A DNA stretch of 34,614 nucleotides from DATJPD01 sp036394195 (GCA_036394195.1 DASWFO010000317.1:1-34614), one strand, 5' to 3'. Numbered from the stretch's first letter, positions 21,644 to 31,700 are shown. Numbers and translations: made by a program. Notes: generated by a model from the sequence alone, not told the origin.

Positions 21644-22286
21644 TGGCCAGGCGCAGCTTGGCGCCCGTCTTCTTTTGCAGCTCCGCGAAATCGAGGCCCT
21701 CGACCATCTCGCGGACGACCAATCCCTCGTCGGTCACGTCGATAACGGCAAGATTGGTGTAGATGCGGTCGACGACGCCGGCGGCGGTGAGCGGATAGGT
21801 GCAGCGCTCGAGGATCTTCGGCGCACCGTCCTTGGTCGTGTGCTCCATCAGCACCCACACGCTGGCGGCGCCGGCGCCGAGATCCATCGCACCGCCGACC
21901 GCCGGCGGAAATTTCTCGTCGCCGGTCGCCCAGTTGGCGAGGTCGCCGTTGGCAGCCACCTGCATGGCACCCAGCAGCGCCAGATCTATGTGGCCGCCGC
22001 GGATCATCGCGAACGCGTCGGTGTGATGGAAGATAGAGGCGCCCGGCAGGAGCGTGATCGGCTGCTTGCCGGCGTTGATGAGATCGAAATCTTCCTCGCC
22101 CGGCTTCGGGGCCGGCCCGACGCCGAGAATGCCGTTCTCGCTGTGATAGACCACCTCGCGGTCGCGCGGCACGTAGTTGGCCGCGAGCGTCGGCAGGCCG
22201 ATGCCGAGATTCACGTAGGCGCCGTCGGGGATATCGCGCCCGACGCGGCGGGCAATCTCGTCACGCGACAGCGGTTTGGCGGGCAT
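21618..22286 (-). CDS. pcaJ: 3-oxoacid CoA-transferase subunit B
   Basis: The 222-residue protein has the family-I CoA-transferase signature VNLGIGLPTLAANYVP and the active-site SENG with catalytic Glu50 (YHSENGILGVGP). A later GGAMDLGAGA is the usual subunit B segment. With subunit A, 3 bases upstream, it moves CoA from succinyl-CoA to a 3-oxoacid (3-oxoadipate or acetoacetate); specificity is not readable, so pcaJ/scoB is a family-level label. It is the last gene of the operon that begins with the type III polyketide synthase. Its 3' end lies inside the tandem repeat. Confidence 0.9.
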   Translation of the reverse strand: MPAKPLSRDEIARRVGRDIPDGAYVNLGIGLPTLAANYVPRDREVVYHSENGILGVGPAPKPGEEDFDLINAGKQPITLLPGASIFHHTDAFAMIRGGHIDLALLGAMQVAANGDLANWATGDEKFPPAVGGAMDLGAGAASVWVLMEHTTKDGAPKILERCTYPLTAAGVVDRIYTNLAVIDVTDEGLVVREMVEGLDFAELQKKTGAKLRLANDWRTLAS

Positions 22287-22289
22287 GTC

Positions 22290-22976
22290 TCAAGCCTGTC
22301 CTGGCGGTTGGGGATGGGCGATCTCGACCACGCGGTCGACGAAGATGCCGGGTGTCACGACTTGCTCCGGTGGAATCGCCCCAAGTTCGACAATACGCCG
22401 CGCCTGGACGACCGTGAGCTCGGCCGCCATCGCCATGGTCGGGCTGAAATTGCGCGCCGCGAGGCGATAGGTGAGGTTGCCCCAACGGTCGGCCAGCTCC
22501 GCCTTGATCAGGGCGACGTCGCCTTTGAGCGGCTTTTCCAGCACGTAGTCGCGGCCGTCGAGGGTCCGGGTCTCCTTGCCGTCGGCGAGCTTGGTGCCCA
22601 CCGCCGTCGGCGTGTAGAACCCGCCGATCCCCGCCCCGGCGGCGCGCATGCGCTCCGACAGCGTGCCTTGCGGGACGAGCTCGAGTTCGATCTTCCCGGC
22701 ACCCCACAGCTCCTCGAACACCACCGAGCCCGCCGAACGCGGATACGAGCAGACGATCTTGCGCACCCGACCGGTCGCCAGAAGCTTGGCCACGTCGGTG
22801 CGGCCGGCACCGGCGTTGTTGGTGACGACGGTCAGGTCCTTGGCGCCCTGCTCGATCAGCGCGTCGATCAGCTCGAGCGGAATTCCGGACGCACCGAAGC
22901 CGCCGACCAGCACCACGGCGCCGTCGCGGATCCCGGCAACCGCGGCCGGGAGCGAGGACACGATCTTGTTGATCAT
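22290..22976 (-). CDS. pcaI: 3-oxoacid CoA-transferase subunit A
   Basis: The 228-residue protein carries GGFGASGIP (residues 25-33) and VTNNAGAGRTDVAKLL, standard for subunit A of heterodimeric succinyl-CoA:3-oxoacid transferases. GIGGFYTPTAVGTKLADGKETRTLDGRDYVLEKPLKGDVALIKA is also typical. It pairs with subunit B 3 bases downstream. It begins 12 bases after the methyltransferase stop, which places the transferase in the polyketide synthase operon. Confidence 0.92.
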   Translation of the reverse strand: MINKIVSSLPAAVAGIRDGAVVLVGGFGASGIPLELIDALIEQGAKDLTVVTNNAGAGRTDVAKLLATGRVRKIVCSYPRSAGSVVFEELWGAGKIELELVPQGTLSERMRAAGAGIGGFYTPTAVGTKLADGKETRTLDGRDYVLEKPLKGDVALIKAELADRWGNLTYRLAARNFSPTMAMAAELTVVQARRIVELGAIPPEQVVTPGIFVDRVVEIAHPQPPGQA

Positions 22977-22988
22977 CGAGGGAAGAGA

Positions 22989-23510
22989 CTAGTCGACGCT
23001 CCGCCGCCGGGCCAGCGCTTCGTTTTCCGTGTGGATGCGCTCGCGCAGCACCAGGCCGTTCAGCAGCGAAAAGATCGCCGCGATCTGCCAATGGCCGAAG
23101 ACGAGGGGCAGCACCGCGATCTCGCCGGCGACCAGGACATAGTTCGGGTGGCGGAGATAGCGGTATGGGCCGCGGGTGACCAGCGGTTGATCGGCCGGGG
23201 TGATGATCCGGGTCGTCCAGAGCCGGCCCAGCGACGTCATGATCCACACCCGCCCGATCTGCAGCAGCAGATACACCGCGAGCCAGACATAGTTCACCGG
23301 CGTTCCCGGTGGCGTGAAATAGACCAGTGCGGCCAGCCACCCGCCGTGGAGCAGGACCAGGTACGGATAGTGCTCGATGCCGTGCTCGACCGCACCGTCG
23401 GCCAGCAGACGCGCCGTGTTGCGCTTGGCGATCCACAGCTCGGCCAGCCGTTCGAACAGGACGGCCGCCAGGATGATCTGGGCGAGCGTGATCTCGCTGT
23501 CGAAGATCAT
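22989..23510 (-). CDS. isoprenylcysteine carboxyl-methyltransferase-family membrane protein
   Basis: The 173-residue protein has four or five membrane helices. The C-terminal SAM site has RGPYRYLRHPNY (residues 113-124) and E162-N163-E164, as in ICMT/phospholipid methyltransferase proteins. Its ATG overlaps the stop of the type III polyketide synthase (ATGA, 23507-23510). This is the same pairing as Bacillus bpsA-bpsB, where the methyltransferase makes alkylpyrone methyl ethers. A similar O-methylation role here is inferred from that parallel. Confidence 0.88.
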   Translation of the reverse strand: MIFDSEITLAQIILAAVLFERLAELWIAKRNTARLLADGAVEHGIEHYPYLVLLHGGWLAALVYFTPPGTPVNYVWLAVYLLLQIGRVWIMTSLGRLWTTRIITPADQPLVTRGPYRYLRHPNYVLVAGEIAVLPLVFGHWQIAAIFSLLNGLVLRERIHTENEALARRRSVD

Positions 23511-24655
23511 GCCTGGTGGAGGGTGAGGAAGGCGGCGGTGAAGCCGGGCCCGAGCGCCGACATCAGCAGCCGGCGCGCCTGGCGGTCGCGGCCTCGGCCG
23601 GCGCGCAGCATGCGCTCGAGGACGAACAGGACCGTTGCCGCCGACATGTTGCCGTACTCGGACAGAACCGCGCGCGCGGCATCCAGCGATCCCGGCGGGA
23701 TCGAGAATGCCTCCTCCAAGGCCGCGACGACCTTCGTGCCGCCGGGATGACATACGAAGCCGTCGAAATCGCCCACCGTGAGACCGTGGGCGGCGAGGAA
23801 GCGGTCCAGTGCCGGCCGGTACTGCGTGCGGACGAGTGTCGGGATGTCGCGCGAGAACAGCACGCCCAGGCCATCGTCCTCGACGCGCCATCCCATCACG
23901 TCGAGGGAATCCGGCCAGGTGTATTCGCCGGCGGCGCCGATTGTCGGCATCTCTCCTGCGGCTGTTCCGGCGCTGGCCTCCGGTCCGACCAGCGCGGCGG
24001 CGGCGCCGTCGCCGAACAGCGCCGCGGCGATGATGTTGCTCTTCGACAGATCGCCTTTGCGAAAGGTCAAGGCGCAGAGCTCGACGACCAGAAACAGGAC
24101 GCGAGCCCCCGGCATGACCCGCGCCAGGCTGGCGGCGCGCGCGAGGCCGAGCACGCCGCCGGCGCAACCGAGGCCGAAGATCGGCAGCCGGACGATGTCG
24201 CGGCGGAACGCCAGCCGCTCCATCAGCTGCGCGTCCAGGCTCGGGGTCGCGATGCCGGTGGTGGATACGGTGACGATCGCATCGACGTCGCCGGCGGCGA
24301 GGCCGGCGCGCGCCAGGCAGTCGCGTGTCGCGCGCTCCAGGAGATCGAGGGCGTTCTCGACATAGAGCTGGCTGCGTTCCGCCCAGCCGTGATCACGCTC
24401 GTACCAATCCGGCGGCACGCAGGAATAACGGGTCGCAATGCCGGCGTTCGTGAATGCCGGCAGCAGGCGCTCGATATCCGATTTCCGGCCGCGGAACAGG
24501 TTGGTCGCCCGCGCCATGACATCGGCCTGGTGCAGGACGATGGACGGTACCGCCGTGGCCAGGGACAGAAGCTTCGGTCCGGTGTCCTCCATCGGAAGCG
24601 GGACGGCGCGGGGGAGCGCTGTATCGGCGGTCGTCAGCAGGGTATCTTGCGGCAT
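23507..24655 (-). CDS. type III polyketide synthase (alkylpyrone/alkylresorcinol type)
   Basis: The 382-residue protein has the chalcone-synthase-type triad Cys164 (GLGCAGG), His303 (VCHPGGTK) and Asn336 (SEYGNMSAA). With the start at ATG 24655 these numbers coincide with those of plant chalcone synthase, which supports that start over the longer open frame to 24745. It condenses an acyl-CoA starter with malonyl-CoA units to pyrones or resorcinols. The operon continues with an ICMT-like methyltransferase (ATGA overlap) and a CoA-transferase. The 37 bases to the divergent hydrolase must hold both promoters' ends. The ribosome site is weak. Confidence 0.93.
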   Translation of the reverse strand: MPQDTLLTTADTALPRAVPLPMEDTGPKLLSLATAVPSIVLHQADVMARATNLFRGRKSDIERLLPAFTNAGIATRYSCVPPDWYERDHGWAERSQLYVENALDLLERATRDCLARAGLAAGDVDAIVTVSTTGIATPSLDAQLMERLAFRRDIVRLPIFGLGCAGGVLGLARAASLARVMPGARVLFLVVELCALTFRKGDLSKSNIIAAALFGDGAAAALVGPEASAGTAAGEMPTIGAAGEYTWPDSLDVMGWRVEDDGLGVLFSRDIPTLVRTQYRPALDRFLAAHGLTVGDFDGFVCHPGGTKVVAALEEAFSIPPGSLDAARAVLSEYGNMSAATVLFVLERMLRAGRGRDRQARRLLMSALGPGFTAAFLTLHQA

Positions 24656-24692
24656 GTACCACTCTGGTTTGGGGGGAGGGGCGGAAGGCGGG

Positions 24693-25565
24693 ATGTTCGC
24701 AAGCTTCAGCCAACATAAGATCACAACCCGGGGGGCGGTGATCAACTTTCGGCGCGCCGGCGACGGGCCGCCCTTGCTCCTCCTCCACGGCTATCCGCAA
24801 ACCCATGTTCTGTGGCACGAAATGGCGCCCGCTCTGGCGCGCCGGTTCACCGTCGTGGCGCCGGATCTGCGCGGCTACGGCGATTCCTCGAAGCCGGCGA
24901 CGGACCCGGAGCACGCCGCCTACTCGAAGCGCGCCATGGCCGCCGACATGGTCGAGGTGATGGCCGAGCTCGGGTTCCGGCGCTTCGCCGTCGCGGGGCA
25001 CGACCGCGGCGGACGGGTCGCCTATCGGATGGCGCTCGATCACCCCGAAATCGTCAGCAAGCTGGCCGTTCTCGACATCGTGACGACGCACACCATGTGG
25101 ACGAAGATGGACAAGGCGCTCGCCACCGCGAGTTACCACTGGCTGTTCCTGATGCAGCCCGACGGCCTGCCGGAGACCATGATCGGCAAGGACCCCGGCT
25201 ACTACTTGCGCGAGACCTTGCGGCGCTGGGCGCGCCCGGGTTTCAGCTTCGCACCTGAAGCGATGGCCGAATACGTGCGGTGCTTCTCCGACCCGGCCTG
25301 CATCCATGCCGCGTGCGAGGATTACCGCGCCGGCGGCACGATCGATTTCGAGCACGACACGCTGGATTTCGGGAAAAAGAAGATCGCCTGTCCCGTTCTG
25401 GCACTATGGGGCGAGCGCGGCATCGCCAAGCGCAGCGACGATCCGCTCAGCGCCTGGCGGCCATGGGCTGACGATTTGCGCGGACATGCGATCTCCAACT
25501 GCGGCCACTTCCTGCCCGAAGAGGCACCCGCGGAGACGCTGAAGGGCCTGGAGGCCTTCCTGTGA
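24693..25565 (+). CDS. haloacetate (fluoroacetate) dehalogenase-type alpha/beta hydrolase
   Basis: The 290-residue alpha/beta hydrolase carries the complete fluoroacetate dehalogenase active site. Nucleophile D104 with carboxylate-binding R105 and R108 lies in AGHDRGGR, acid D128 in LDIV, halide-pocket H149-W150 in YHWLF and Y211 in EDYRAG, and H272 in NCGHFLP. Compared with RPA1163 of Rhodopseudomonas (D110, R111, R114, D134, H155, W156, Y219, H280) the offsets are a constant 6, then 8. It would hydrolyse fluoro- or chloroacetate to glycolate; related enzymes may prefer other haloacids. ATG 24693 follows GGAAGGCGGG. It overlaps the DUF502 gene in GTGA. Confidence 0.88.
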   Translation: MFASFSQHKITTRGAVINFRRAGDGPPLLLLHGYPQTHVLWHEMAPALARRFTVVAPDLRGYGDSSKPATDPEHAAYSKRAMAADMVEVMAELGFRRFAVAGHDRGGRVAYRMALDHPEIVSKLAVLDIVTTHTMWTKMDKALATASYHWLFLMQPDGLPETMIGKDPGYYLRETLRRWARPGFSFAPEAMAEYVRCFSDPACIHAACEDYRAGGTIDFEHDTLDFGKKKIACPVLALWGERGIAKRSDDPLSAWRPWADDLRGHAISNCGHFLPEEAPAETLKGLEAFL

Positions 25566-26257
25566 ACGATACCTTGTCGCCGACGCCGCACGACCATGAG
25601 CCGGAAGGCACTTCCTTCCATATGAGCCTGATGGCCCGGCTCAGGGCGTATTTCTTTGCCGGCATTCTGATCACGGCGCCGATCTCGATCACGTTGTACG
25701 TCGCCTGGATCGTCATCACCTTCGTCGACTCGCGCGTCGTCGGCGTGCTGCCCGGCAATCCGAACACCTATCTGCCGTTCAACATCCCCGGCGTCGGCCT
25801 CGTTATCGTCATCGTGCTGCTGACGCTCATCGGCTGGGGCACGACCGGGCTGCTCGGCCGGATGTTCCTGAGCCTGAGCGAGGCCGTCCTCAACCGCATG
25901 CCGGTCGTGCGCTCGGTCTACAGCTGGGTGAAGCAGATCTTCGAGACCGTCTTCCACGAGCGCGGCACGCCGTTCCGCGACGTGGTCCTGATCGAATTTC
26001 CGCGCAAGGGGCTGTGGCGGGTCGGCTTCATCACCGGCCGCACGCCGGGCAAGGTGCAGGAGATCTCCGGCGGCCTGATCAACGTCCTGTTGCCGAACAC
26101 GCCCAACGCGGCCACGGGATTCCTGGTCCTGGTTCCGGAGGACGACATCATCCGGCTCGACCTGACCACCGAGGAAGCGCTGAAGCTGCTCGTGTCGGGC
26201 GGCATCGCAACGCCGCCGGAGCGCAAGCCGGCGCTCAGCCCGAGCGCACCAACCTGA
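25562..26257 (+). CDS. DUF502 membrane protein
   Basis: The 231-residue protein has two membrane helices (about 30-55 and 77-98) linked by a short loop, then a cytosolic or periplasmic domain. Conserved DUF502 stretches are YFFAGILITAPISITLYVAW, RMPVVRSVYSWVKQIFETVF, and a later VPEDDIIRLDLTTEEALKLLVSGG. Its GTG start overlaps the hydrolase stop (GTGA) after GGAGG. The function of DUF502 proteins is unknown. Its last 23 bases overlap the convergent recG end. Confidence 0.9.
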   Translation: MNDTLSPTPHDHEPEGTSFHMSLMARLRAYFFAGILITAPISITLYVAWIVITFVDSRVVGVLPGNPNTYLPFNIPGVGLVIVIVLLTLIGWGTTGLLGRMFLSLSEAVLNRMPVVRSVYSWVKQIFETVFHERGTPFRDVVLIEFPRKGLWRVGFITGRTPGKVQEISGGLINVLLPNTPNAATGFLVLVPEDDIIRLDLTTEEALKLLVSGGIATPPERKPALSPSAPT

Positions 26258-28355
26258 CGGCCGCGTCGCGCTCGAACAAATAGAGGAGGGTGCGCAGGCG
26301 CTCGCCCCGCTCGGACTCCAGTCCGGGATCGCGATCGAGGATCAGCTGCGCGTCGTCGTGCGCGATCGACAGCAGGTCGCCGTGCACCGCGAGGTCGGCC
26401 AGGCGGAACTCGGGCATGCCGCTTTGTCGCGTGCCCAGAAGCTCGCCGGCGCCGCGCAGACGCAGATCCTCCTCGGCGATGCGAAACCCGTCCTCGGTCT
26501 CGCGCATGATCGACAGCCGCGCACGCGCGGTCTCGGTCAGCGGCTCGGCGTAGAGCAGGAGGCAGGTCGAGGCCTGCGCGCCGCGGCCGACGCGGCCGCG
26601 CAGCTGGTGCAGCTGCGCCAGGCCGAAGCGCTCGGCATGCTCGATCACCATCACCGTCGCCTCCGGGACGTCGACGCCGACTTCGATGACCGTGGTGGCG
26701 ACGAGCACCCCGATCTCGCCAGACTGGAAGCGCGCCATGACCGCGTCCTTTTCCGCTCCCTTCATCTTCCCGTGAACCAGGCCGACCTTATGCTTTCCGA
26801 AGCGGCGGGCGAGGTCCGCGTGGCGCTCGGTCGCGGCGGCGAGATCGACGACTTCGGATTCGTCGACCAGCGGGCACACCCAATAGGCGCGGGCGCCGCG
26901 CTCGATCTGCCGGCCGATGCCGGCCGCCACCTCGTCGAGGCGCGACAGTGGTGTCACGCGCGTGTCGATCTTCTGCCGGCCGGGCGGCTTCTCGGTGAGC
27001 CGCGACTGCTCCATGTCGCCGTAGGCGCACAGCATCAACGTGCGCGGGATCGGCGTCGCGGTCATGACCAGCACGTCGATGCCGAGCCGGCCCTCGGCAC
27101 CCTTGGCGGCGAGCCCCAGCCGCTGATGGACGCCGAAGCGGTGCTGCTCGTCGATGACGGCGAATCCGAGCGCCTTGAACTCGACGTCCTCCTGGAACAG
27201 CGCGTGGGTGCCGACGATCAGCGGGATCTCGCCTTCGGCCAGGCCGGCCAGGATCTGGTCGCGCGCGCGGCCCTTCTCCCGCCCGGTGAGCAGCGCCAGC
27301 TTCACGCCGGCCTGTTCGGCCAGCGGCGCGATGGTCTTGTGATGCTGGCGGGCCAGGATCTCGGTCGGCGCCATCAACGCCGCCTGATAGCCGGCCTCGA
27401 CCGCGTTCAGCATCGCCATCAGCGCGACCACGGTCTTGCCGCTGCCGACGTCGCCCTGGAGCAGCCGCAGCATGCGGCCGTCGGCGCCCATGTCGCGCTC
27501 GATCTCGGCGAGCGCCGTCTTCTGCGAGCCGGTCAGCGCGAACGGGAGTGCCGCCCGCGCCTTGACCCGCAAATGGCCGTCGCCGGCGATCTGGCGCCCG
27601 GGCAGGCGCCGCTGGTGCATGCGCACGAGGCCGAGCGCCAGCTGATTGGCCAGCAACTCGTCATAGGCCAGGCGCCGGCGCGGCGCCGTGGTGGGCGCCA
27701 GGTCGTCTTCCGACTGCGGGGCGTGCGCCGCGCGCACGGCGTTCCGCCAAATCGCCCAGCCTTCGCGCTTGAGCAGGGCCTCGTCCAGCCACTCCGGGAG
27801 CTCGGGCATCTTGTCGAGGGCGCCGCGCACGGCCTTGGTCAAGACCTTCGGCGTCAGCCCGGTGGTGAGGCGGTAGACCGGCTCGATGCTGGCCAGCGCG
27901 GCGAACTCCTCGGGCCGCACGACGTGGTCGGGATGTGTCATCTGGATCTGATCGCGGAACCGCTCGATCCGGCCGCTGACCACGCGCGTCTCGCCGACCG
28001 GCAACAGCTTGCTGAGGTAGTCGCCCTTGGCGTGGAAGAACACGAGATGGATCGTGCCGGTCTCGTCGTGGCAGCGGATGCGGTAGGGCTGCCGGGGATT
28101 ATGCGGCGCCACGTGCTTGTCGACCTGCACGGTGAGCGTGGCGATGACCCCCTCGGGGGCGTCCTGGACCGTGGGCGAAAAACGGCGGTCGATGATCCCG
28201 GTCGGCAAATGCCACAGGAGATCGACCACCTTGGCCCGCGCCCCGGCCTCGGTGTCGGCGCCGACCGCGCGATCGAACAGCGCCGCCAGCCGCGGCCCCA
28301 CGCCGGGCAGCGTGGTCACCGGGGCAAACAGGGGAAACAGAAGGTTGGGGCGCAT
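26235..28355 (-). CDS. recG: ATP-dependent DNA helicase RecG
   Basis: The 706-residue protein starts with FPLFAPVTTLPGVGPRLAALF (wedge region). An OB-type domain follows, then helicase motifs: Walker A GDVGSGKT at about 301-308, DEQH at about 402, and TATPIPRT at about 432. The C-terminal LAQLHQLRGRVGR and GAGELLGTRQSG complete it. RecG remodels stalled replication forks and branched DNA. ATG 28355 matches the family's N-terminus; 28388 is a less likely earlier start, and no good ribosome site is visible. Its 3' end overlaps the DUF502 gene. sdhE is divergent upstream. Confidence 0.97.
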   Translation of the reverse strand: MRPNLLFPLFAPVTTLPGVGPRLAALFDRAVGADTEAGARAKVVDLLWHLPTGIIDRRFSPTVQDAPEGVIATLTVQVDKHVAPHNPRQPYRIRCHDETGTIHLVFFHAKGDYLSKLLPVGETRVVSGRIERFRDQIQMTHPDHVVRPEEFAALASIEPVYRLTTGLTPKVLTKAVRGALDKMPELPEWLDEALLKREGWAIWRNAVRAAHAPQSEDDLAPTTAPRRRLAYDELLANQLALGLVRMHQRRLPGRQIAGDGHLRVKARAALPFALTGSQKTALAEIERDMGADGRMLRLLQGDVGSGKTVVALMAMLNAVEAGYQAALMAPTEILARQHHKTIAPLAEQAGVKLALLTGREKGRARDQILAGLAEGEIPLIVGTHALFQEDVEFKALGFAVIDEQHRFGVHQRLGLAAKGAEGRLGIDVLVMTATPIPRTLMLCAYGDMEQSRLTEKPPGRQKIDTRVTPLSRLDEVAAGIGRQIERGARAYWVCPLVDESEVVDLAAATERHADLARRFGKHKVGLVHGKMKGAEKDAVMARFQSGEIGVLVATTVIEVGVDVPEATVMVIEHAERFGLAQLHQLRGRVGRGAQASTCLLLYAEPLTETARARLSIMRETEDGFRIAEEDLRLRGAGELLGTRQSGMPEFRLADLAVHGDLLSIAHDDAQLILDRDPGLESERGERLRTLLYLFERDAAVRLVRSG

Positions 28356-28414
28356 CAGATTTGCGGAGGACGCGGCTGACAGCCGCATGACAACGGCTTA
28401 TATCCTATTCCGGC

Positions 28415-28678
28415 ATGTCCGAAACCACGGAGGAACGGCGGCGGCGCCTGATTTACCGAAGTCTTTACACCGGTATGCGGGAAACCGATCTCCTGCTGGG
28501 CCCGTTCGCGACCCACCACGTGCCCGGGTTTTCCGCCGACCAGCTGGAGCGCTACGAGCGGCTCCTGGCGGCATCGGATCCGGACATCTTCGATTGGGCG
28601 ACCGGGCGGCAACCGATCCCGCCCGCCCACGACCACGACGTGATGAGACTTCTCAGGAACTTTAAGACTACCCCCTAA
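28415..28678 (+). CDS. sdhE: SdhE-family FAD assembly factor of succinate dehydrogenase
   Basis: The 87-residue protein fits SdhE: RRLIYRSLYTGMRETDLLLGPFA (10-32), then a helical core ending LLAASDPDIFDWATG. SdhE helps attach FAD to SdhA. The usual RGxxE motif reads T19-G20-M-R-E23 here, so the conserved Arg is replaced by Thr. Gly and Glu are kept. It lies between recG (divergent) and mfd (same strand), the common alphaproteobacterial order. Confidence 0.9.
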   Translation: MSETTEERRRRLIYRSLYTGMRETDLLLGPFATHHVPGFSADQLERYERLLAASDPDIFDWATGRQPIPPAHDHDVMRLLRNFKTTP

Positions 28679-28772
28679 TTATCTGAGTTGCCTCGCCTAT
28701 CTAATATCCCCCAGCGAGCTGGCCGGCAGCCGCTCCAACTTCTGAAGTTTTCGGCACACGCCTTTGAACGTC

Positions 28773-31700
28773 ATGACCAAAATCGCAGCCTGGGCAGGTC
28801 AGGCGCAGATCGCGGGCGCGCCGCCCGGCGTCGACGCCCGCTTCCTGGGCGAAGTCGCGCAGTCGGGCCGCGATGTGCTCCATGTCGCGCGCGACGACGC
28901 ACGCATGGCGACCCTCGCCGAGGCGCTGGCGTTCTTCCATCCCGACATCGCGGTGCTCACGGTTCCCGCCTGGGACTGCCTGCCCTACGACCGGGTATCG
29001 CCGAACGGCGAGGTGGTGAGCCGGCGGATCGACGCGCTGACCGAGCTCGCCAGCGCGCCAGCGGTGCGGGAAAGCACCCGCGGCCGCGTGGTCATCACCA
29101 CGGTCAACGCGGTGCTGCAGCGCGTACCGGCCCGGCCGGTCTTTGCCGGGGTGGCCTTCAGCGCCGCGGTGGGGCAGAAGCTGGCGCTGCAGGCATTGTC
29201 GGAGTTCCTGGCACGCAACGGCTACCGCCGCGCCGAGACCGTGCGCGAGCCCGGCGAATATGCGGTGCGGGGCGGCATCGTCGACCTGTTCCCGCCCGGA
29301 ACCGCGCAGCCGCTGCGCATCGACCTGTTCGGCGACACGGTCGAGGCGATCCGCGCCTTCGATCCGGTAACTCAGATCAGCGACGCTCGGCTGGAGCGCT
29401 TTGCCCTGAAGCCGGTCAGCGAGGTGCCGCTCGACCAGACGTCGATCGCCCGGTTCCGCTCCGGCTACCGCGAGCTGTTCGGTGCCTCGAAGGACGACCC
29501 GCTCTACGAGGCGATCAGCGCCGGCCAGCGCTACGCCGGGCATGAGCACTGGCTGCCGTTGTTCCACGAGCGCCTGGAGACCCTGTTCGATTATGTGCCC
29601 GCTGCGGCGGTGACGCTCGACCATCAGGCGATAGAGGCAGCGTCCTCGCGCCTGGACCAGATCGCGGAATTCTACAACGCGCGTCAGGAGACCCAGCGCG
29701 CCGAGCGCGCCAGCGAGGGGGCGCCTTATCGCCCGCTGCCGCCGGGCCAGCTCTACCTCAGCCGTGAGGAATGGAAAAAGCGGCTGGCCGGCCGCCCGTC
29801 CGGCATGATGTCGCCGTTTGCGCCGCCCGAGACGGCCGGATCCGATACGATCGATGCCGGCGGGCGGTTCGGACCCGATTTCGCGCCGATCCGCGCCCAG
29901 CCGGGCGGCGGCCTGTTCGACGCCGTGCGCGACCACATCAATAAAGAGATCGCCGCCGGCCGGCGCGTGCTGATTGCCGCGTACAGCGCCGGCTCGCGCG
30001 ACCGGCTGGCGCTGCTGCTCAAAGAACATGGCCTGGACGAAGCGACCTCGGCCGACGGCTGGCCGGCGGTTCAGGCGCTGCCGGCCCGGGTGCCGAATCT
30101 CGCCGTGCTCGGCCTGGAGCGCGGCTTCGTCGCCCCCGACGTGGCGGTGGTCACCGAGCAGGACATCCTCGGCGACCGCCTGGTGCGCGCCGCCAAGCGC
30201 AAGCGCCGCGCCGAGAACTTCCTGATCGAAGCGTCGTCGCTGGCCGAAAGCGACCTCGTCGTTCATGTCGACCACGGCATCGGACGCTACGACGGGCTGG
30301 AGCGGATCGAGGCGGCCGGCGTGCCGCACGATTGCCTGCGCGTGCTGTACGACGGCGGCGACAAGCTGTTCGTGCCGGTCGAGAACATCGACGTGCTGTC
30401 GCGCTACGGCTCCGAGGAGGCCGGCGTCCAGCTCGACAAGCTGGGCGGCATCCAGTGGCAGACGCGCAAGGCGCGCGCCAAGCAGCGCATCAACGAGATC
30501 GCCGGCCAGCTGATGCGCATCGCCGCCGAACGGCAGCTCAAGTCGGGCGAGATCATGGCGCCGTCGGCCGGCGCCTACGACGAATTCTGCGCCCGCTTTC
30601 CCTATCCGGAGACCGAGGACCAGGCCCGCGCGATCGAGGAGGCGGTCGGCGACCTCTCGTCGGGCCGGGCGATGGACCGGCTGGTCTGCGGCGACGTCGG
30701 TTTCGGCAAGACCGAGGTGGCGCTGCGCGCCGCCTCGATCGCGGCCCTGTCGGGCTCGCAGGTCGCGGTGGTCGTGCCGACCACGCTGCTGGCGCGCCAG
30801 CATTTCCTGTCGTTCCGGGCCCGCTTCGAAGGCCTGCCCGTCCGCGTCGAGCAGCTCTCGCGCCTGGTCTCGGCGCGCGATGCCGAGACCGTCCGCAAGG
30901 ATCTCGCCGAAGGCAACATCGACATCATCGTCGGGACGACGGCCCTCCTGGCCAAATCGATCTCGTTCAAGAACCTCGGCCTGCTGATCGTCGACGAAGA
31001 GCAGCATTTCGGCGTCGGGCAAAAAGAGCGGCTGAAGCAGCTCAAGGCCAACGTGCACGTGCTGACGCTGACCGCGACGCCGATCCCGCGCACCCTGCAG
31101 ATGGCGCTCGCGGGCGTTCGCGACATGAGCATCATCGCCAGCCCGCCGGTCGACCGCCTCTCCATCCGCACCTTCGTGCTGCCCTACGATCCGGTGGTGG
31201 TCCGCGAGGCGATCATGCGCGAGCGGTTCCGCGGCGGCCAGACGTTCTATGTCTGCCCGCGCATCGAGGACATCGGCTTCCTGCGCGAGCGATTGGCCAA
31301 GCTGGTGCCGGAATGCAAGGTCGCGGTCGCGCATGGAAAGCTGGCTCCGAATGAGATCGAGAACGTCATGTCGGCCTTCCTCGACCGCAGCTACGACGTG
31401 CTGCTGTCGACCAACATCATCGAATCCGGCCTCGACATCCCGACCGCCAACACGCTGATCCTGCACCGCGCCGACATGTTCGGCCTGGCGCAGCTCTACC
31501 AGCTGCGCGGCCGGGTCGGGCGCTCCAAGGTGCGCGCCTATGCGTATCTCACCGTGCCGGCGGACCGGCTGCTGACGCCGGCGGCGCAGAAGCGGCTCGA
31601 AGTGATGCAGACCCTGGACAGCCTCGGCGCGGGGTTCCAGCTCGCCTCGCACGATCTCGACATCCGCGGGGCCGGCAATCTGCTCGGCGAGGAGCAGTCC

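Noticed and set aside
21264..23750. 828-codon plus-strand frame
   Set aside because: Antisense to the CoA-transferase, methyltransferase and polyketide synthase genes, and begins in the tandem repeat.
22989..24167. 392-codon minus-strand frame
   Set aside because: Only its last 173 codons are a gene (the ICMT-like protein); the first part is an off-frame of the polyketide synthase.
26358..28379. 673-codon open frame antisense to recG
   Set aside because: Shadow of recG; the translation is Arg/Gln/Asp-rich with no domain.
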